DNA of 64,000 nucleotides, taken from assembly GCA_950295325.1 (NCBI GenBank), contig OX485804.1, positions 10,974,001 through 11,038,000 on the forward strand. The letters are read 5' to 3'. Of this stretch, positions 12,450 to 24,342 are shown piece by piece. Origin of the DNA: Polytrichum commune. Taxonomy: Eukaryota; Streptophyta; Polytrichopsida; Polytrichales; Polytrichaceae. Numbering within the stretch: the first letter of the stretch is position 1; every line of letters begins with the position of its first letter. The notes beneath the pieces are model-generated. The model worked only from the letters and a program-made list of their open reading frames with translations. It was not told the origin of the DNA and searched no databases. A program made the position numbers and the translations under genes.

Positions 12450-13488
12450 CTAGAATCTAGTGGGCAAGCGGCCTGCATGGAAACTCACCCATATTGAACC
12501 CAAAATGTTGGTTACATATTTAGCAGACAATCCCATCATATTATATCATGTGTCTTTTTGTTATTTGTTCTTAACTACAAATCAATGTATGGGGAGATTT
12601 TTGAGCATAATTGATCAAAATCCTAGTGGTTTTGAGTCCAACTAATTACATATTGTGATCTTTCAGTTATCCTTTATTAATTTGAGGTACTTTCCATAGA
12701 TTCCTCTAAGATGATCAATAATCAACTTCAAGTTTTGAACTCTCGGGGGGGGGGGGGTGTGACCGGCCGAAAAGTAGAAACCATGCGAGAACAACTATAG
12801 GGTGTTTTTTATTCATTGGCAAGAAAATTTATATAAACTTTGGATCTACCATAGCCTACTTAAAATTGCGAAACATGTGATTTAGCATGAAGGGAAAACC
12901 CCCACTTTAGGTTTGAGGTAGAAAGAAATTAGTATGACAAAAATAATAGAGGAATTTAAAAAATAAAAATGGAATGAGTATATTCACATATAACACATGC
13001 AAGCTAGATTAAAATTTGAACGATTGGGTTATGATGTGTATACTCTTCTTTCACCATTACATAGCAACGTGGATATATGCCATGCCATATTGGAGTTTTA
13101 AGTTTGCCTTCGTACAAAACAAGTAAATCAAAATTTTATAAGTAATATAGCATCATTTGGTTTCTTTTATAATTACGTATAGGGTGTTGAATATTTGGTA
13201 AAGTAGGTTTATTTGTCTACTCAAAGGGTTCCCTAAAATTCAAATGAGGAGGTAAATAGCCCCCATAAAAATACCCTTTGTATGCACGTGGTTACAAAAC
13301 ACAAGGGGAAGTGACCCCCCCGAGCTTGAACTTGAGCAAGTTATTTCTCAAACTCACCCATATGATCTAGAACTAGCAGTCAATTCTCCCCATTCATTGA
13401 TACCAACTACCCCATAAGCTATACCACGCAAATATAGGCATCCAATTATGGGTGAGTTTTCATGAAACCGCTCGCCCACCGGATTCTA
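12450..13488. mobile_element. Unclassified element with ~46-bp terminal inverted repeats
   Basis: The left end (12450-12495) contains CTAGTGGGCAAGCGG and AAACTCACCCATA. The right end (13443-13488) holds the diverged inverse, with CCGCTCGCCCACCGG and TATGGGTGAGTTTT. Identity is roughly 70 percent, so the insertion is old. A third copy of the terminus, much closer to the left one, sits at 14298-14342. No target duplication or ORF with domain similarity is seen. The interior contains a G-run (12745-12757). Confidence 0.5.
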
Positions 13489-13579
13489 GTGGGAATGAAG
13501 ACAAATGTGTTGAAATATAGAGGGAATTTGATAGAGTAGGGTTCATATGTGCCGACTAGCTACCCCGCTCATCTCCTCA

Positions 13580-13933
13580 GGGTCGGTTCACACTATGCCC
13601 AAGTCGAGAGGAGAAGCGTCACTTTTCTGGACCAAACTATGTCGAGAGGAGAAGCTATATTCAAATTTTGAATATTTTAATGAAAAAACGTTCAGCCTCT
13701 CGACAGAAGTTTGGGTCAAGCATTTTGCTCGACCCAAATTTTGCTCGAGAGGCCGAACTCTTGGCGCCATAACTTCCTAAAAGTGTTGCCACCTAGGCTC
13801 TTTTGGAGGCGACGTCCTTTGGACTTCGGCCTCTAGTGTGAAGGCCGAGAGGACGGACTTTGGACATTTCTGCATTTTCATTGGTCCAAACGCTTCTCCT
13901 CTCGAAGTTTGGCCATAGTGTGAACCGGCCCTC
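13580..13933. mobile_element. PIF/Harbinger-like MITE (Tourist type)
   Basis: A 354-bp element has ends GGGTCGGTTCACACTATG and the inverse of GGGCCGGTTCACACTATG. Similarity continues through a CGAGAGGAGAAGCG block, giving about 40 bp of inverted repeat. The 3-bp direct repeat TCA flanks it at 13577-13579 and 13934-13936. GG(G/C)-starting ends plus a 3-bp T-N-A duplication fit PIF/Harbinger. The interior has further palindromic pieces (CCTCTCGAC and GCTCGAGAGG). No transposase is present. Confidence 0.78.
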
Positions 13934-14297
13934 AAATCCAGGCCCACCTAGTAACCTCCTCCTCTGGGTCAAAACATCCTTCTTGTCCTAAAACTAGTCT
14001 ACAATCTTTCGGTGACCGACACTTGCAAATTAACAAATAAATAAATAAAAGCTTTAGTGGACACTTGAAAGTCTAGCAACCCGTGTACGTGACCCTCCAC
14101 ATCCCAACAGGCCACCATAAATTAAATTAAAAATACGCCCGTATCAAAATACCGACATGAATGTGAGCCCGTTGGCCTTGTGTTGATCACGGCGTTCCGT
14201 GCTGCAACATAAGGTGTTCTGCCTCCTTGGCCACCATAATATATGCTTGGTTGTTTGTTTGTGCTCATCTGCATGCAAACACCTCCAACCCACTATT

Positions 14298-14352
14298 ATC
14301 TAGACTCTAGTGGGCAAGCGGCCTGCGTGGAAACTCACCCTAAGTAGACCCA
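14298..14352. repeat. Extra copy of the 12.45-kb element terminus
   Basis: This 55-bp stretch nearly repeats 12450-12504 in direct orientation, including CTAGTGGGCAAGCGGCCTGC. No matching partner end was found nearby, so it is a solo terminus or truncated copy. Confidence 0.7.
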
Positions 14353-14815
14353 CGAGCGAGTCTCCACATAAGGGCCAACATTGCTTAGGTGACTAGGAAC
14401 GGGGCGAGCAATGAAGTCAAAGGAATCCACACCAAGATCTGACAATAATTCCTCCAGTTCGTGCATTATGAGGCGGCCGGAGCCCATATCCTGTACCATT
14501 TTGTCACTTTTTAAGAGTTTCTAGAACATCGAGCTCATTATTCTATTGCAAATCATGCTTGTTGATGCTGCTCAAGTCGGCGAAAATTTCACGAAATGAA
14601 GTAAATGTGACCCCGGCCCCTCCCCCGTCCTCGAGGCATCTAGCTAGTACATGGAAGAGCTAGTCCTTGGAGAGTAATAAAGGAAAAAAAATTGGTGGCC
14701 GACACAATTGTAGGGGGTACAATTGTGTTGATCACAAGTTTGACAAGCAAGTGTTGATCACCTCTCGAATTGGGTGCATGAATTTAAACTTTGATGTGAG
14801 CGGAAAACATCAATA

Positions 14816-15236
14816 AGGTAGAAATACCATAACCCGTAAAAATAAGGTGATTCGCATTGAAGATCTGGTCAGACAATCATGAAATAATTTTCCAAGGTAG
14901 ACGAGAAGGATTCATGAAGAATGCAAGTTGTTTCATATTTTTCTGCCCTATACAAAAAATGTTGCAATTTTTCAAAGTGGAAAGTTGTCCAAACCCCTAA
15001 GTGTTCACTAGATTCTTCCTACACCGAACACAATATTTTGCATTTCCATACAGAACATCACCTAAATCAGTTGCCTCATGAGTACATTAACACTTGACTC
15101 CCATTGGCTACACTAGGTGCACACGCATTGAAGTTGCCGCCGAGCCATGATCCGTTTTAGAAATGGCACTTCACCATTATGACGGCAGTCTAGTGCACGG
15201 CTAGAGGGTGGTTAACGGGTTATGGTATTTCTACCT
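14816..15236. mobile_element. TIR element with TA target duplication (mariner/Stowaway-class MITE)
   Basis: The first 22 bp (14816-14837, starting AGGTAGAAATACC) are perfectly repeated in inverse orientation at 15215-15236. TA dinucleotides flank both sides (14814-14815 and 15237-15238). The 421-bp length, the TA duplication and the lack of coding capacity fit a nonautonomous Tc1/mariner-class element. The terminal sequence is not the canonical Stowaway CTCCCTCC, so the family is left open. Confidence 0.72.
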
Positions 15237-15238
15237 TA

Positions 15239-17023
15239 GATAGGATACATGTTTGTCAAGACGCCGAGTTTTTCATATTTTTCAGTATCGCTTTACATGA
15301 TGGCATATTCTTATTTTCCCAAACCTTACCCAATGTCTTCATATCTTTTGGCATCATGCATATTTTGAAGTCTCAATATACGGAGTTGAATAATTGCACC
15401 CATGCCATGATGGCCAACATTGGAACTTGCATGGTGAGCTTATACTCTCATATTTTGACCTCCTTATTCCACATCGAAGTGCTCGGTGGATCAAAATGTT
15501 ACGAGCTCTTGTTGACAAAGTGTTACCAACACCAACAAAGCCTAGTTTCCTTTACTACGATGCTCCACACATGGAAGACTGCCATTAGGGGTAGTATAAA
15601 TCAAGATTTGTGCCAGAGACCTCTTGATTTCTTAAAGGTGTGATTGGCTGAAGAAACATGTTGTGGTCAAGTTGGGTTTACAATGAGGCCAAGGCCCGCA
15701 CTAATCTCCATGGATGAGACGTCTCCATGGCCAAAGTACTTCGATGATATTTTCCCCAGTTTCTAGAAGCATTTTCCTTGACCCTCATTGAGGTAGACTT
15801 AATGGAATTTCGGGAGACCATGACACCGGAAATCATACTACTATAAATTTAGCCTATTCGAGTGATGGTGTGAATCACACTGTCAAGTCAAAAAACAAAC
15901 AAACAAATAAATAAGGGCTCTTGGTCAATAAAAAAGGTCCTCTTGTTTACACCAGTAATACTCCGGCCTTGGACGCCCATGGTATCATCGAATCAAAGTA
16001 GTCCATCGCTATGGCCTTGCTGTAAACCAACCCTAAGTGAGGCTGGGGTCAATGTTGAATCGCCTATTATATATTAGCATGCCTCTTTCAAGGCAAGACG
16101 ATTCAGCAAAAATACAAACAAAGAAATCAAAATACACAAGGGAATCCACATCAATATACAAGTGAAGTATAACCCTAGCCACATGGCTCAGTTGGAAACC
16201 CGAGAACTTGTGACTGGGTACAGAATTATGGAGAATTCGTCTCGAAGAGGTTTGTTCTCTTAAACATGTGCATACAACCACCTTCCATTTCTCAAGCATG
16301 TAAGTGTTGCGGTGACTAACCTACAGTTACAATAAAATTTACAAACACCACAGCAGGTCCCCATGACAATGATCCACAAATATATCAGACTTCACGTGAG
16401 GAAGAAGTTTGAGCTGAAGAGAATATATTTGATCACAAAAAACTCATAGCATAAGTGACAAACTGAAGCTTGTTAAATCAAGTCTCAGCTAAATCCTGAC
16501 AAACCTCAATTCTTCTCCCCGTTACCTTGTTTCTAAGGTCATGCAAAACCTCAAAGTTGCAATGACAACAGTGAGTGGATAAATTACTACTGCCATCTAG
16601 GACTAACTGATATCAAAAGTAAAATTGGTAAAATTAGCCTCTGCAAGAGACTAAACTTCCAGAAAATATGAATACTTTGACCCAAATCATGGAATACTCC
16701 ACTAGGCAAACAAAACCACCAAGGCAGTCTTCAAAGTGTGCGAGACTCGGATACCAAGAGTGGAGAAAAGAGTGCAAGGTATACAGACTTACAACTGCCA
16801 TTTGACAAGGCAAGTGATAGGATTCTTTAAGAAAATCAAACTTGGTATAAAGTTAATGGCAGCCTTCTGGGTAGTGACCTCTTTTTATGGATTATGTGTA
16901 CTAATCTAACAATGCTTGCAGAAAGTACAAACACCATCCTTCGTGAATCATTACTACAACTGGTGTCCACACATATATCACACGAAGTAAATTGATCAGA
17001 CAGACAACACCACCAAGCAAGTC
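15239..17023. other. Intergenic DNA and probable 3' flank of the GIY-YIG gene
   Basis: The 95-codon ORF at 15356-15643 shows no recognisable domain. The part just below 17024 should include the 3' UTR of the minus-strand GIY-YIG gene. No polyadenylation site can be fixed by eye. Confidence 0.45.
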
Positions 17024-19083
17024 TTAATCTTGTGGGTGCCACTGAACTCGTAAGTGTTTCCATTCACCCCATTCACCCCCGGCCTGCTGTGCTTCCTTCA
17101 AGGCTGCATATCTCCGCAGTATAACTTGTGACTCTGAAATCTTTGTGGGTGTTGGCATATCATCGCCAGCCACTGCTGTCTCCTTTCCTATAGCCGATTT
17201 TGAAAAACTTTTCCACCTCCACTCAAACTGGCAGGCTGCACTCCAATTCAAGATGAGAAAGTCAGTGAGCAGTTCTCAGGAGCACTTGAAAAAAGCTTCA
17301 AAAGAAAGAACATGAAAGACAACTAGAGCCTTCTCAGCATCCAATAGTTCACAACTTGCATGACTTCACTGCTACTCATCTCTTAGTATGCACAAGCACC
17401 TCAAATCAATTGACTTCCTTGCTTTTAGAACTCCACTTTATGAAGAGGTCGCAGGCTCCGCAGCAGAACGCTTCTTTGAATAAATTTTTTTGACTATGGC
17501 GAGTGGAATGTTTTTGAGCCAACCCCAATACACAAAATCACATCAGAAAAGTGCTTCTAATGTCATGCAATGTTGAATTGGCTCTCAAATGGCAGGTTGT
17601 ACCTTCACTACGCGTGCCAAAACCCCACACAGTGCATACTAAACTCCATGGTCGACCTGCACGGGCAGCTTTAGCACCCCCTGCCAGCTCTCCATTGTGC
17701 TGTCTCAATCTGCAAACACTGACAATTAGCCCACTACCCAGCTGCACATGTAGTATGATTCAGAATAGAAAAGAAAGAAATTTTACAGTGCAAATGACCT
17801 TCCACAATGCCCAATCTAATGAAGTACAGGGTACTAAAAAGTTAAAAATCTAGTAGTATTATCCTCTAGCTCAAGATGACTTTTGGTTGGGAATTGGTTG
17901 TTTTGCATGCAACGACTTCCATGTTCAGTAAGTTTGCAGTGCATGCTTGGAGGTTTCAATGAACAACATTCTATATTATTTCATTAAGGATCAAACTCAT
18001 TTTGGCATGCCAAGAGGAGCTAAAATGAGTTTGGCCCTCATTGGACAGAAATAGGTTGCTCCTCGTCAAATTCAAACACTACCTCCAAGGATGAACCACA
18101 AGTGGGAATACAGTATTGATATTGTGTATGCAAAACAACCAATGCAAAGTTATAGGGGACCAACTCCCAATGCAAAGTCCCATTAAGTGGAAGGATAACT
18201 CTAGTAAGTACATCATGTTTAATACTAGCTTAGAATGCACACTGCATTCAAGCAGGTAGAATTTCTAAAACCTCATTCAAAGCTATACGTACTTTCGAAT
18301 CTGCAACTTTGAAAAGAAGCCAACCATACCATGGTGTCAGTGACATATGGCAGAATGCGTGAAGGATTCACCCACTAGACATGTTTAGATTAACCGGGGT
18401 CAACAGTGCACAGACCTCCGTGCAACGTTCGATGTAACGCCCACATATGTCTTGCGTGTATCACTTGAGAGTAAAAGATATGCACACCAATCTGTTCCTT
18501 CAGCCTCCATGTCCTCTTCTGTATCATTTGTTGCTACTACAGATGAAGCCTTCCTTTTTGCACTACTACTGTTTCTATTCACACCTGATGCACTTTTCCT
18601 GGTCTCTATTGATATTTGTGTCGGCTGTCGAGGGGAAGATGGAGAATGCAACAAAGATGAAGAATGCAGCTTCACGAAGTCGTAGTCAGTTTCATCCACA
18701 CCATATCGTCCAAGTTCTTCATAACCCTTGCCATAATTTTCTCTTTCTTGATCAGTCCCTGCAGTGGCCCCTACCCTTGACTGCGTTGCACTAGCTCTCC
18801 TAGCCCTAGCAGCACTCGATCCATCTGACTTTGCCAGGGATACCTTGCCTCCTATTGGCTCATGAGCAATTGAATGCTTACATGCAAGTTTCTGAGGCGT
18901 AAGAGGTGCCAATGAGCACACCACTGATTTGCCCTTCGATTCCATCCGGAACCTTGAGATTTTTATTAAAGACCTAAACTGCGATGGGAACCCCCTGTAA
19001 AATATCCTCGTTAACCAAATTTGACTCCATTGATGATTGCATGACTGTTGCAGGGGTTGCAGGTACCCCCTTGTTACAATCAT
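17024..19083 (-). CDS. GIY-YIG nuclease-domain protein, three coding exons
   Basis: Exons 18416-19083, 17603-17709 and 17024-17235 join in frame across GT-AG introns to 328 residues. Residues 1-46 have no Asp or Glu and are rich in Arg, Ser and Gln, as in a mitochondrial or plastid presequence. Residues 47-195 are low-complexity and Ser-rich. The GIY-YIG fold follows: Tyr202 in 'CAYLLLSS', 'TYVGVT' (Tyr213-Gly215), 'ARRLRQHNGELAGGAKAARA' (Arg222/223, His227, Asn228) and 'CQFEWRWK' with Glu263 as the expected metal ligand, so the catalytic set is complete. The domain resembles the SLX1/YhbQ branch, whose members cut branched or damaged DNA. The plant protein's substrate is inferred only. A splice acceptor sits directly before the ATG (cag at 19089-19091), implying an upstream exon. 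Met47 is an alternative start that would lose the presequence. Confidence 0.85.
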
Positions 19084-19091
19084 GGCCCTGT

Positions 19092-19640
19092 GTCAATAAA
19101 AATTCCATATCAGAACCAAAATGCACTCATAGTGTGTGACTGTAACAACTCCAGAAACACGTGAAAAAATGGAAGTCACTAAAAACTGATGTTGGCCCAG
19201 TATATAGGTAAATACATGGTATCAATACACAATATCAATAATGGTAACAAAGAACCTACTGACCAATATCAAAATCAAAATACCAGTGAAGTATTGATAC
19301 TTGGAGGGTATCACAAGAGAAAATCTTCGTATACCAGAGCCATTATTTGGGTCAATCCCGTCTTATAATCATATTGATACCTAGGTAAAATATGGAGACT
19401 CTTGAAAGTTCTTGCATGGTATATAGACCTGAGTGGTACCAGAAACAGAAATGTGCTCAAATGTCCATACCTTACTGGTAACAAAAAATGTAAAATCCTC
19501 GTATAAAAAAAAAGGTGATACCAGTTCAATTCTTATTATGACCTACAGGTCGTACAACCCTAATTCCATACCGAAGGTATTGTTTGCATGGCAGATATCA
19601 ATCTCCATGTGCTGCTGCTCATCAATATCCTGGTTCTTCT
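19092..19640 (-). other. Probable 5' intron of the GIY-YIG gene
   Basis: Reading leftward on the minus strand, the region ends in an acceptor-like TTATTGACACAG just upstream of the GIY-YIG start. No coding exon with domain similarity is seen. Several 'GGTATCAATA/GATACC' words recur between 19210 and 19520, suggesting repeat-derived sequence. Confidence 0.4.
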
Positions 19641-21210
19641 AATTCAACTGTTGTAACACGTAAACCCAAAGGACATGATCCTCTTCAAAAACTTGATCCC
19701 AAGTGCTTAGTGATCCGCTCTTGACGTATGTGCGATAAAGAAACTTAAGAACCAATATCAGTCGGTAGAAGCCATCTAAGCCAATGTAATGTCACCTTTT
19801 TACTTCCCTCAGGCCACCTCTCAAATTCCATATCAGGTACATCCATGCTACAATCAGAAAGCTTACCAATAAAGAACCACACAAACACAAACACACTGGG
19901 CATGGCATCACAAGCGCCTCATCCTTATTCTTAAAACCTGCCAGTGGGCTGGGGCATGGCATTTTATTCCCCAAACCTACCTGTTTACCAAACACCTTGA
20001 GAATTAAAACAACAGACTCTAAATGCTTGTAAATTCCCTAAGGCTCCAGGATCTTCAATTTCAACTGTTGTAACACAATTGACCTAAAGCACATGATCCT
20101 CTTCAGAATCTTGTTGCCAAGTGCTTCATGAGCCAACTTGGCATGTGTGCGATACAACTTACTTGAGAACCAAGACCCAGTAGCAGCCATCGAAGCCGCT
20201 GAAATGTCTGTCACCTCTCTACTTCCCTCAGGCCACCTCTCAGATTCCAGTGGATGATTCCTTATCCGGTACTTTCTCTACTCTCAACACAGTATCGCAC
20301 AATCACCTCGTCCCCGTTCCTAAAACCTGCCATTGGGCTAGGGCACGGCATGTCTTGCCTAACCCAACATGAGATCTTATTCCCCGACCATTCTCCTTGC
20401 GCAAGACAGCTTGCACCTTGAGGTTCACAAACACTGGACTGTAACGAATTTCCTAAGTCTCCACAAACATACTTGAGAAACTAACTTCAGTTCTAAACCA
20501 CAGATAATTCAACGCACATTGTACAGTGGAGATATCCAGGTTAATTGCATGGCGTTCAGATACCAACCTCCAGCTGCCGCTGCTCAACAACAACCCACCC
20601 ATTCTTCAATTTCAACTGTTGAAGCACATTTCACCTGAAGGATGTAATCCTCTTAAGAAACTTGAAGAATCCTCTTAGAACCTGCCATTGGGCTAGGGCA
20701 GGGCAGGGCATGTCTTGCCTAAACCCAAGTTGAGATTTTATTCCCCGACCCGTCATCTTACCCCAACACCTTAAGATTCAAAACATTAGACTCTGAACGC
20801 ATGCAAATTCCCTGAGGCTCCAGGTCCTTCAATTTCAAATGTCGTAACATGATTGACCCAAAGGACATAGTCCTCTTGAAAAACTTATTGGCAGGTGCTT
20901 AGTGAGCCCATCTTGGTGTATGTGCGATACAACTTTCTTAAGAACCAAGAGTAGCAACCATCGAAGTAGCTGTCACCTCTCAGATACAAGTGGATGATTC
21001 CTTATGCGGACGTGCTACTCTAAGCATGGTATCACACAATCACCTCGTACCAATTCTTAAAACCTGCCATTGGGCTAGGGCAAAGCATGTCTTGCCTAAA
21101 CCCAAAAAAACATTTTAATCCTCGCCCCTGCCTCTTACCCAAGACAGCTTCCACTTTTAAGATGAGAAGCATTGCACTCTAAACGCATGCGAATTCCCTG
21201 AGGCAGAAGA
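19640..21210. repeat. Diverged tandem array of ~350-420-bp units
   Basis: Blocks recur in the same order: 'CCTCTT.A.AA.CTTG' (19681, 20098, 20649, 20870), 'AAACCTGCCA.TGGGCT.GGGCA' (about 19936, 20325, 20679, 21060) and 'AAATTCCCT.AGGCTCCAGG' (about 20030, 20805; shortened at 20444 and 21188). Spacing of the second marker is about 388, 354 and 382 bp, giving roughly four units with internal deletions. It lies between the coding exons and the possible promoter of the GIY-YIG gene, so it may be intronic. Confidence 0.72.
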
Positions 21211-21214
21211 CATT

Positions 21215-21960
21215 CCCTCGCTCGTTGGTCCAAGGTTCAAGCGCTCACTCAAATTGGAGAGGCACAGTCACCCCAACATTTCCCTTCTGCCATACATGAT
21301 GTAGAGAGTCGTAGGAGCGATGTCGATGCACCACATTCCTAACTCTCTGCTGCCAAACAAACCCTGTCGTCCCCAAAACCTCAAAACAAAAGAAACTCCT
21401 CAACTCCTCATTAGTAACAGACGGAGGACGCTCAACTTACTTGAGGGAAAATGCGACGGCCGACAGCGGTTGGTTCCGGTGACCAGCCCTCACAACCTCC
21501 GTACTCTCCTCATCGTATCGTCGTTCGTCACCATCGCATCCGTTGCCAATCCCAGCACCTCATTCATTCGTCCTCCACACCCGCCCCAATTGTTACATAG
21601 GAAGCAGCAGCAGCACATCCCATGCTCCAACACCAATTTCAGCTCATCGTCACACACAAGACCAACAGAGAAGGCGAAAACAGCTAGGTTGGCTGCACCT
21701 GAGTTCGGAACCCAAATGAAAGCAATTGTAAGTAATTCCGGGTACCCACTCAGTCGCTCCCGTTTCAATTGCCACTCAAAATCGTTGTCGAAAACTTTCG
21801 CCTGCGTGTACTCGTGTACCAGTTTTGTGCCCCGACGATACGAAGCAATCTGCAAAGGCACCGCAGCTTTGGGTGTAATGCACTCGCAGCGAGAGAAGAA
21901 AAGAGAAGAAAATAAAAACAGAAGCTAAGCTAGGAGCGAAGTTGTGTACCATAGGAGGTT
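21215..21960 (-). promoter_or_regulatory. Possible first exon/promoter of the GIY-YIG gene
   Basis: This more GC-rich block carries long overlapping ORFs on both strands (202 codons at 21320-21928 plus; 123 codons at 21490-21861 minus), neither with recognisable domains. On the minus strand, 21870-21930 is strongly pyrimidine-rich (TTTTCTTCTCTTTTCTTCTC), as in plant 5' leaders, and points toward the GIY-YIG exons. I infer a 5' UTR exon here. An unrelated plus-strand gene cannot be excluded. Confidence 0.3.
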
Positions 21961-24125
21961 TGGAGGTGAGGTTGCAAATCCAAAAGGCAGCAGATAGGCC
22001 GAGCTAGCTAACCCCACCATAAACCCCTCCTCTTACATGCTTGCCTTGGAGTCCATGGTTTTTCTTTGCCTCCTATTTATGTTAGTACGACATGGTTAGC
22101 TTATCGAACATAAATCGTGTGGATTTTTTTAATGTTTTTTAAAGGCACGCTTAACGTTTAATTCTGAACCATGAATCTATTTATTAGATCCATGACATAG
22201 CATTTGCTTATTATGTTATTACATAACTAACTGAAAGTCAAGTGGTTTTTTCACGTACTGTGTTGCACCGTACTCTCTGGACAAATTTCGAATTTGAGTA
22301 TAAATCACACTAGTATAAGGGGTTTGTGTGTTTTATAAAATCATTTGTCTTATGTGGTTAGTTTGTTTTGAGTGATTTTAAGCATGAGTAAGTTGGTTGT
22401 ATTTTGATTTTTTGTATCATAAGAGGTTAGAGGTGAGGTTGCAAACCCAAAAGGCAGTAGATAGGCTCAACTAGCTAACCCCACCATAAACCCCTTTCTT
22501 TACATGCTTGGCTTGGAATCCATTGTGTTGCGTTGCACCTCAATCTTGGGACATGCAAATCACACTAATATAAGTTGTGTGTGTGTGTGTGTGTGTATTA
22601 TACAATCATTTGTCTTATGTGGTTAGTTTGTTTTGAGTGACTTTAAACATGACTAAGTTGGTTGCATTTTGGTTTTGTGTATTATGAGAGGTTGGAGGTG
22701 AGGTTGCAAACCAAAAAGCAACGGATAGGTTGAGCTAGCTAGGCACACTATAAACCCCTCCTCACATGTTTAAATTGTCATTTAGAGTGTGTATTGACAA
22801 TTTGATTAATCTATAGCAATTTGTGGTAAAAACCAAAAATAAAGTGGCACAAAACAAAACAAAAACACACACATGCGCACGCACATATTAGTGCATACTT
22901 ATTAACCACAACTTTATTTACATAGAAAATTTATGTATGGCACAAAAGCATTGTAGCCACTTTGTGAGCCAACAAGATGATTACTTTGTCTACAATCACA
23001 TGACATTTTTAGTTGATCACAATGATTATTGATGCAATGGGGCGTGTTTTGTTAGGCGATTTTGGGAAGATTTCATTGGGGTTTTTATAGATCAGGCACA
23101 TATACGTTAGTTGCATCTTGATTTTGTGTATCATGGAGGTTGACGGTCAGTTTGTGAAACCTAAAGGAATCAAATACTTTGAGGTAGTTACACTAGAAGG
23201 AATTGCGTCCAAATGAACCTTGGCATGTGGTGGTGGTTGTGTTTGACTTCGTTGTCATTTTGATTGGTATATCATTTCCAGTATCATTTGGTATGCAAAG
23301 AGGGTGACAATACATTCAACTCATTATGTGATAAAGATTATGTATATTGGCACTAATGGTATTTGTGGTGGACAACAGTCACCACACTAGTAGCCACTGT
23401 ATAGTTATTTATGTATTACATGGGAATACATTTTGGGTGGCAAGGTGGCCAAGGGGTTGTATTTTTTTTTAGCACAATCATTTTGGGAGAGTAGCATCAC
23501 TAGGGAAGGTAGCAACTACTGTAAAGGGCAATGTACATGAAACACTCAACCCTAAATCTTGAATGCCATTGCCATTTTTTTCCCCTTTATTGTTGTTATT
23601 CTCCCTCCCTCCCTTTGCTACATGCGGCAATGGTACCAAATGCATTAACACAAGGTGTGTGTGCTTTATGCAATCACTTGTATCATATTGCTAGTGACTT
23701 TGGAGTTTTGATTAGACTTACACCCATGAAGGTCAAGAAGGATTTTGTTGTGCTGGTAGCCACCTTTGTTCAACCATATCATTGTACACACTTATGTTAT
23801 AATAAAATGTTTTGGGATACGTGGACAACTGAAGTTTTATGTGAACAATCCTATCTTTACAAAGATGTCATCCATGTGGTCATAGCCACCTTTAGAATTA
23901 CGTAGTATTTAAAACAAACAACTCAATTGGGATGGAATTTTTAGGCATTTTTGGGGGGTTTTTTTTCGGCCTTTAGGGGTTGAGCACAATTAAGTTGGTT
24001 GCATCATGTTTTTGTGTATTATGAAAGGTTGGAGGTGAGGTCGTGAACTCAAAAGGCAACAATTGGGTTGAGTTAAACCTAACTATTAACCCCTCCTCAC
24101 ATGATTTGGAGTCCATTGCATAGCA
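21955..24125. repeat. Dispersed/tandem repeat cluster ('GGTGAGGTTGC' family)
   Basis: A ~100-bp segment beginning GGAGGTGAGGTTGCAAA and ending with ACCCCTCCTCACATG-like sequence occurs at about 21959, 22424, 22685 and 24024, with a weak copy near 23125. Copies 2 and 3 belong to a longer tandem duplication of about 262 bp: 22341 onward matches 22603 onward, sharing ATCATTTGTCTTATGTGGTT. A (GT)n run is at 22575-22597. There is no gene; the 124-codon ORF at 23531-23905 has no domain. Confidence 0.75.
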
Positions 24126-24342
24126 ACTCAAGATGTATTTGGACTCTGGACTTTCAAGTTTGCTCATTAGGTATGTTGTCTTATTTGGCTAGTTAGTTGG
24201 ACTAGCTATTAATTGGACTATTATGATTGGAGGTTGTTATATCATCAACTAACGATTTGAATGTGAAGAGCATTAACATCCTCATCTTGAATGTGTTAGT
24301 CATTTGCAGTACTTCCTTTGTAAGTGGCATAAGGCAGGTGGT

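Noticed and set aside
16175-16250. tRNA-like stretch ('TGGCTCAGTTGG')
   Set aside because: The D-arm-like words are not followed by anticodon and T-arm stems at the right spacing. No cloverleaf can be drawn.
21320-21928. 202-codon plus-strand ORF as a gene
   Set aside because: Low-complexity Ser/Arg/Pro composition, no domain and long open frames on both strands. The pyrimidine-rich edge fits a minus-strand leader better.
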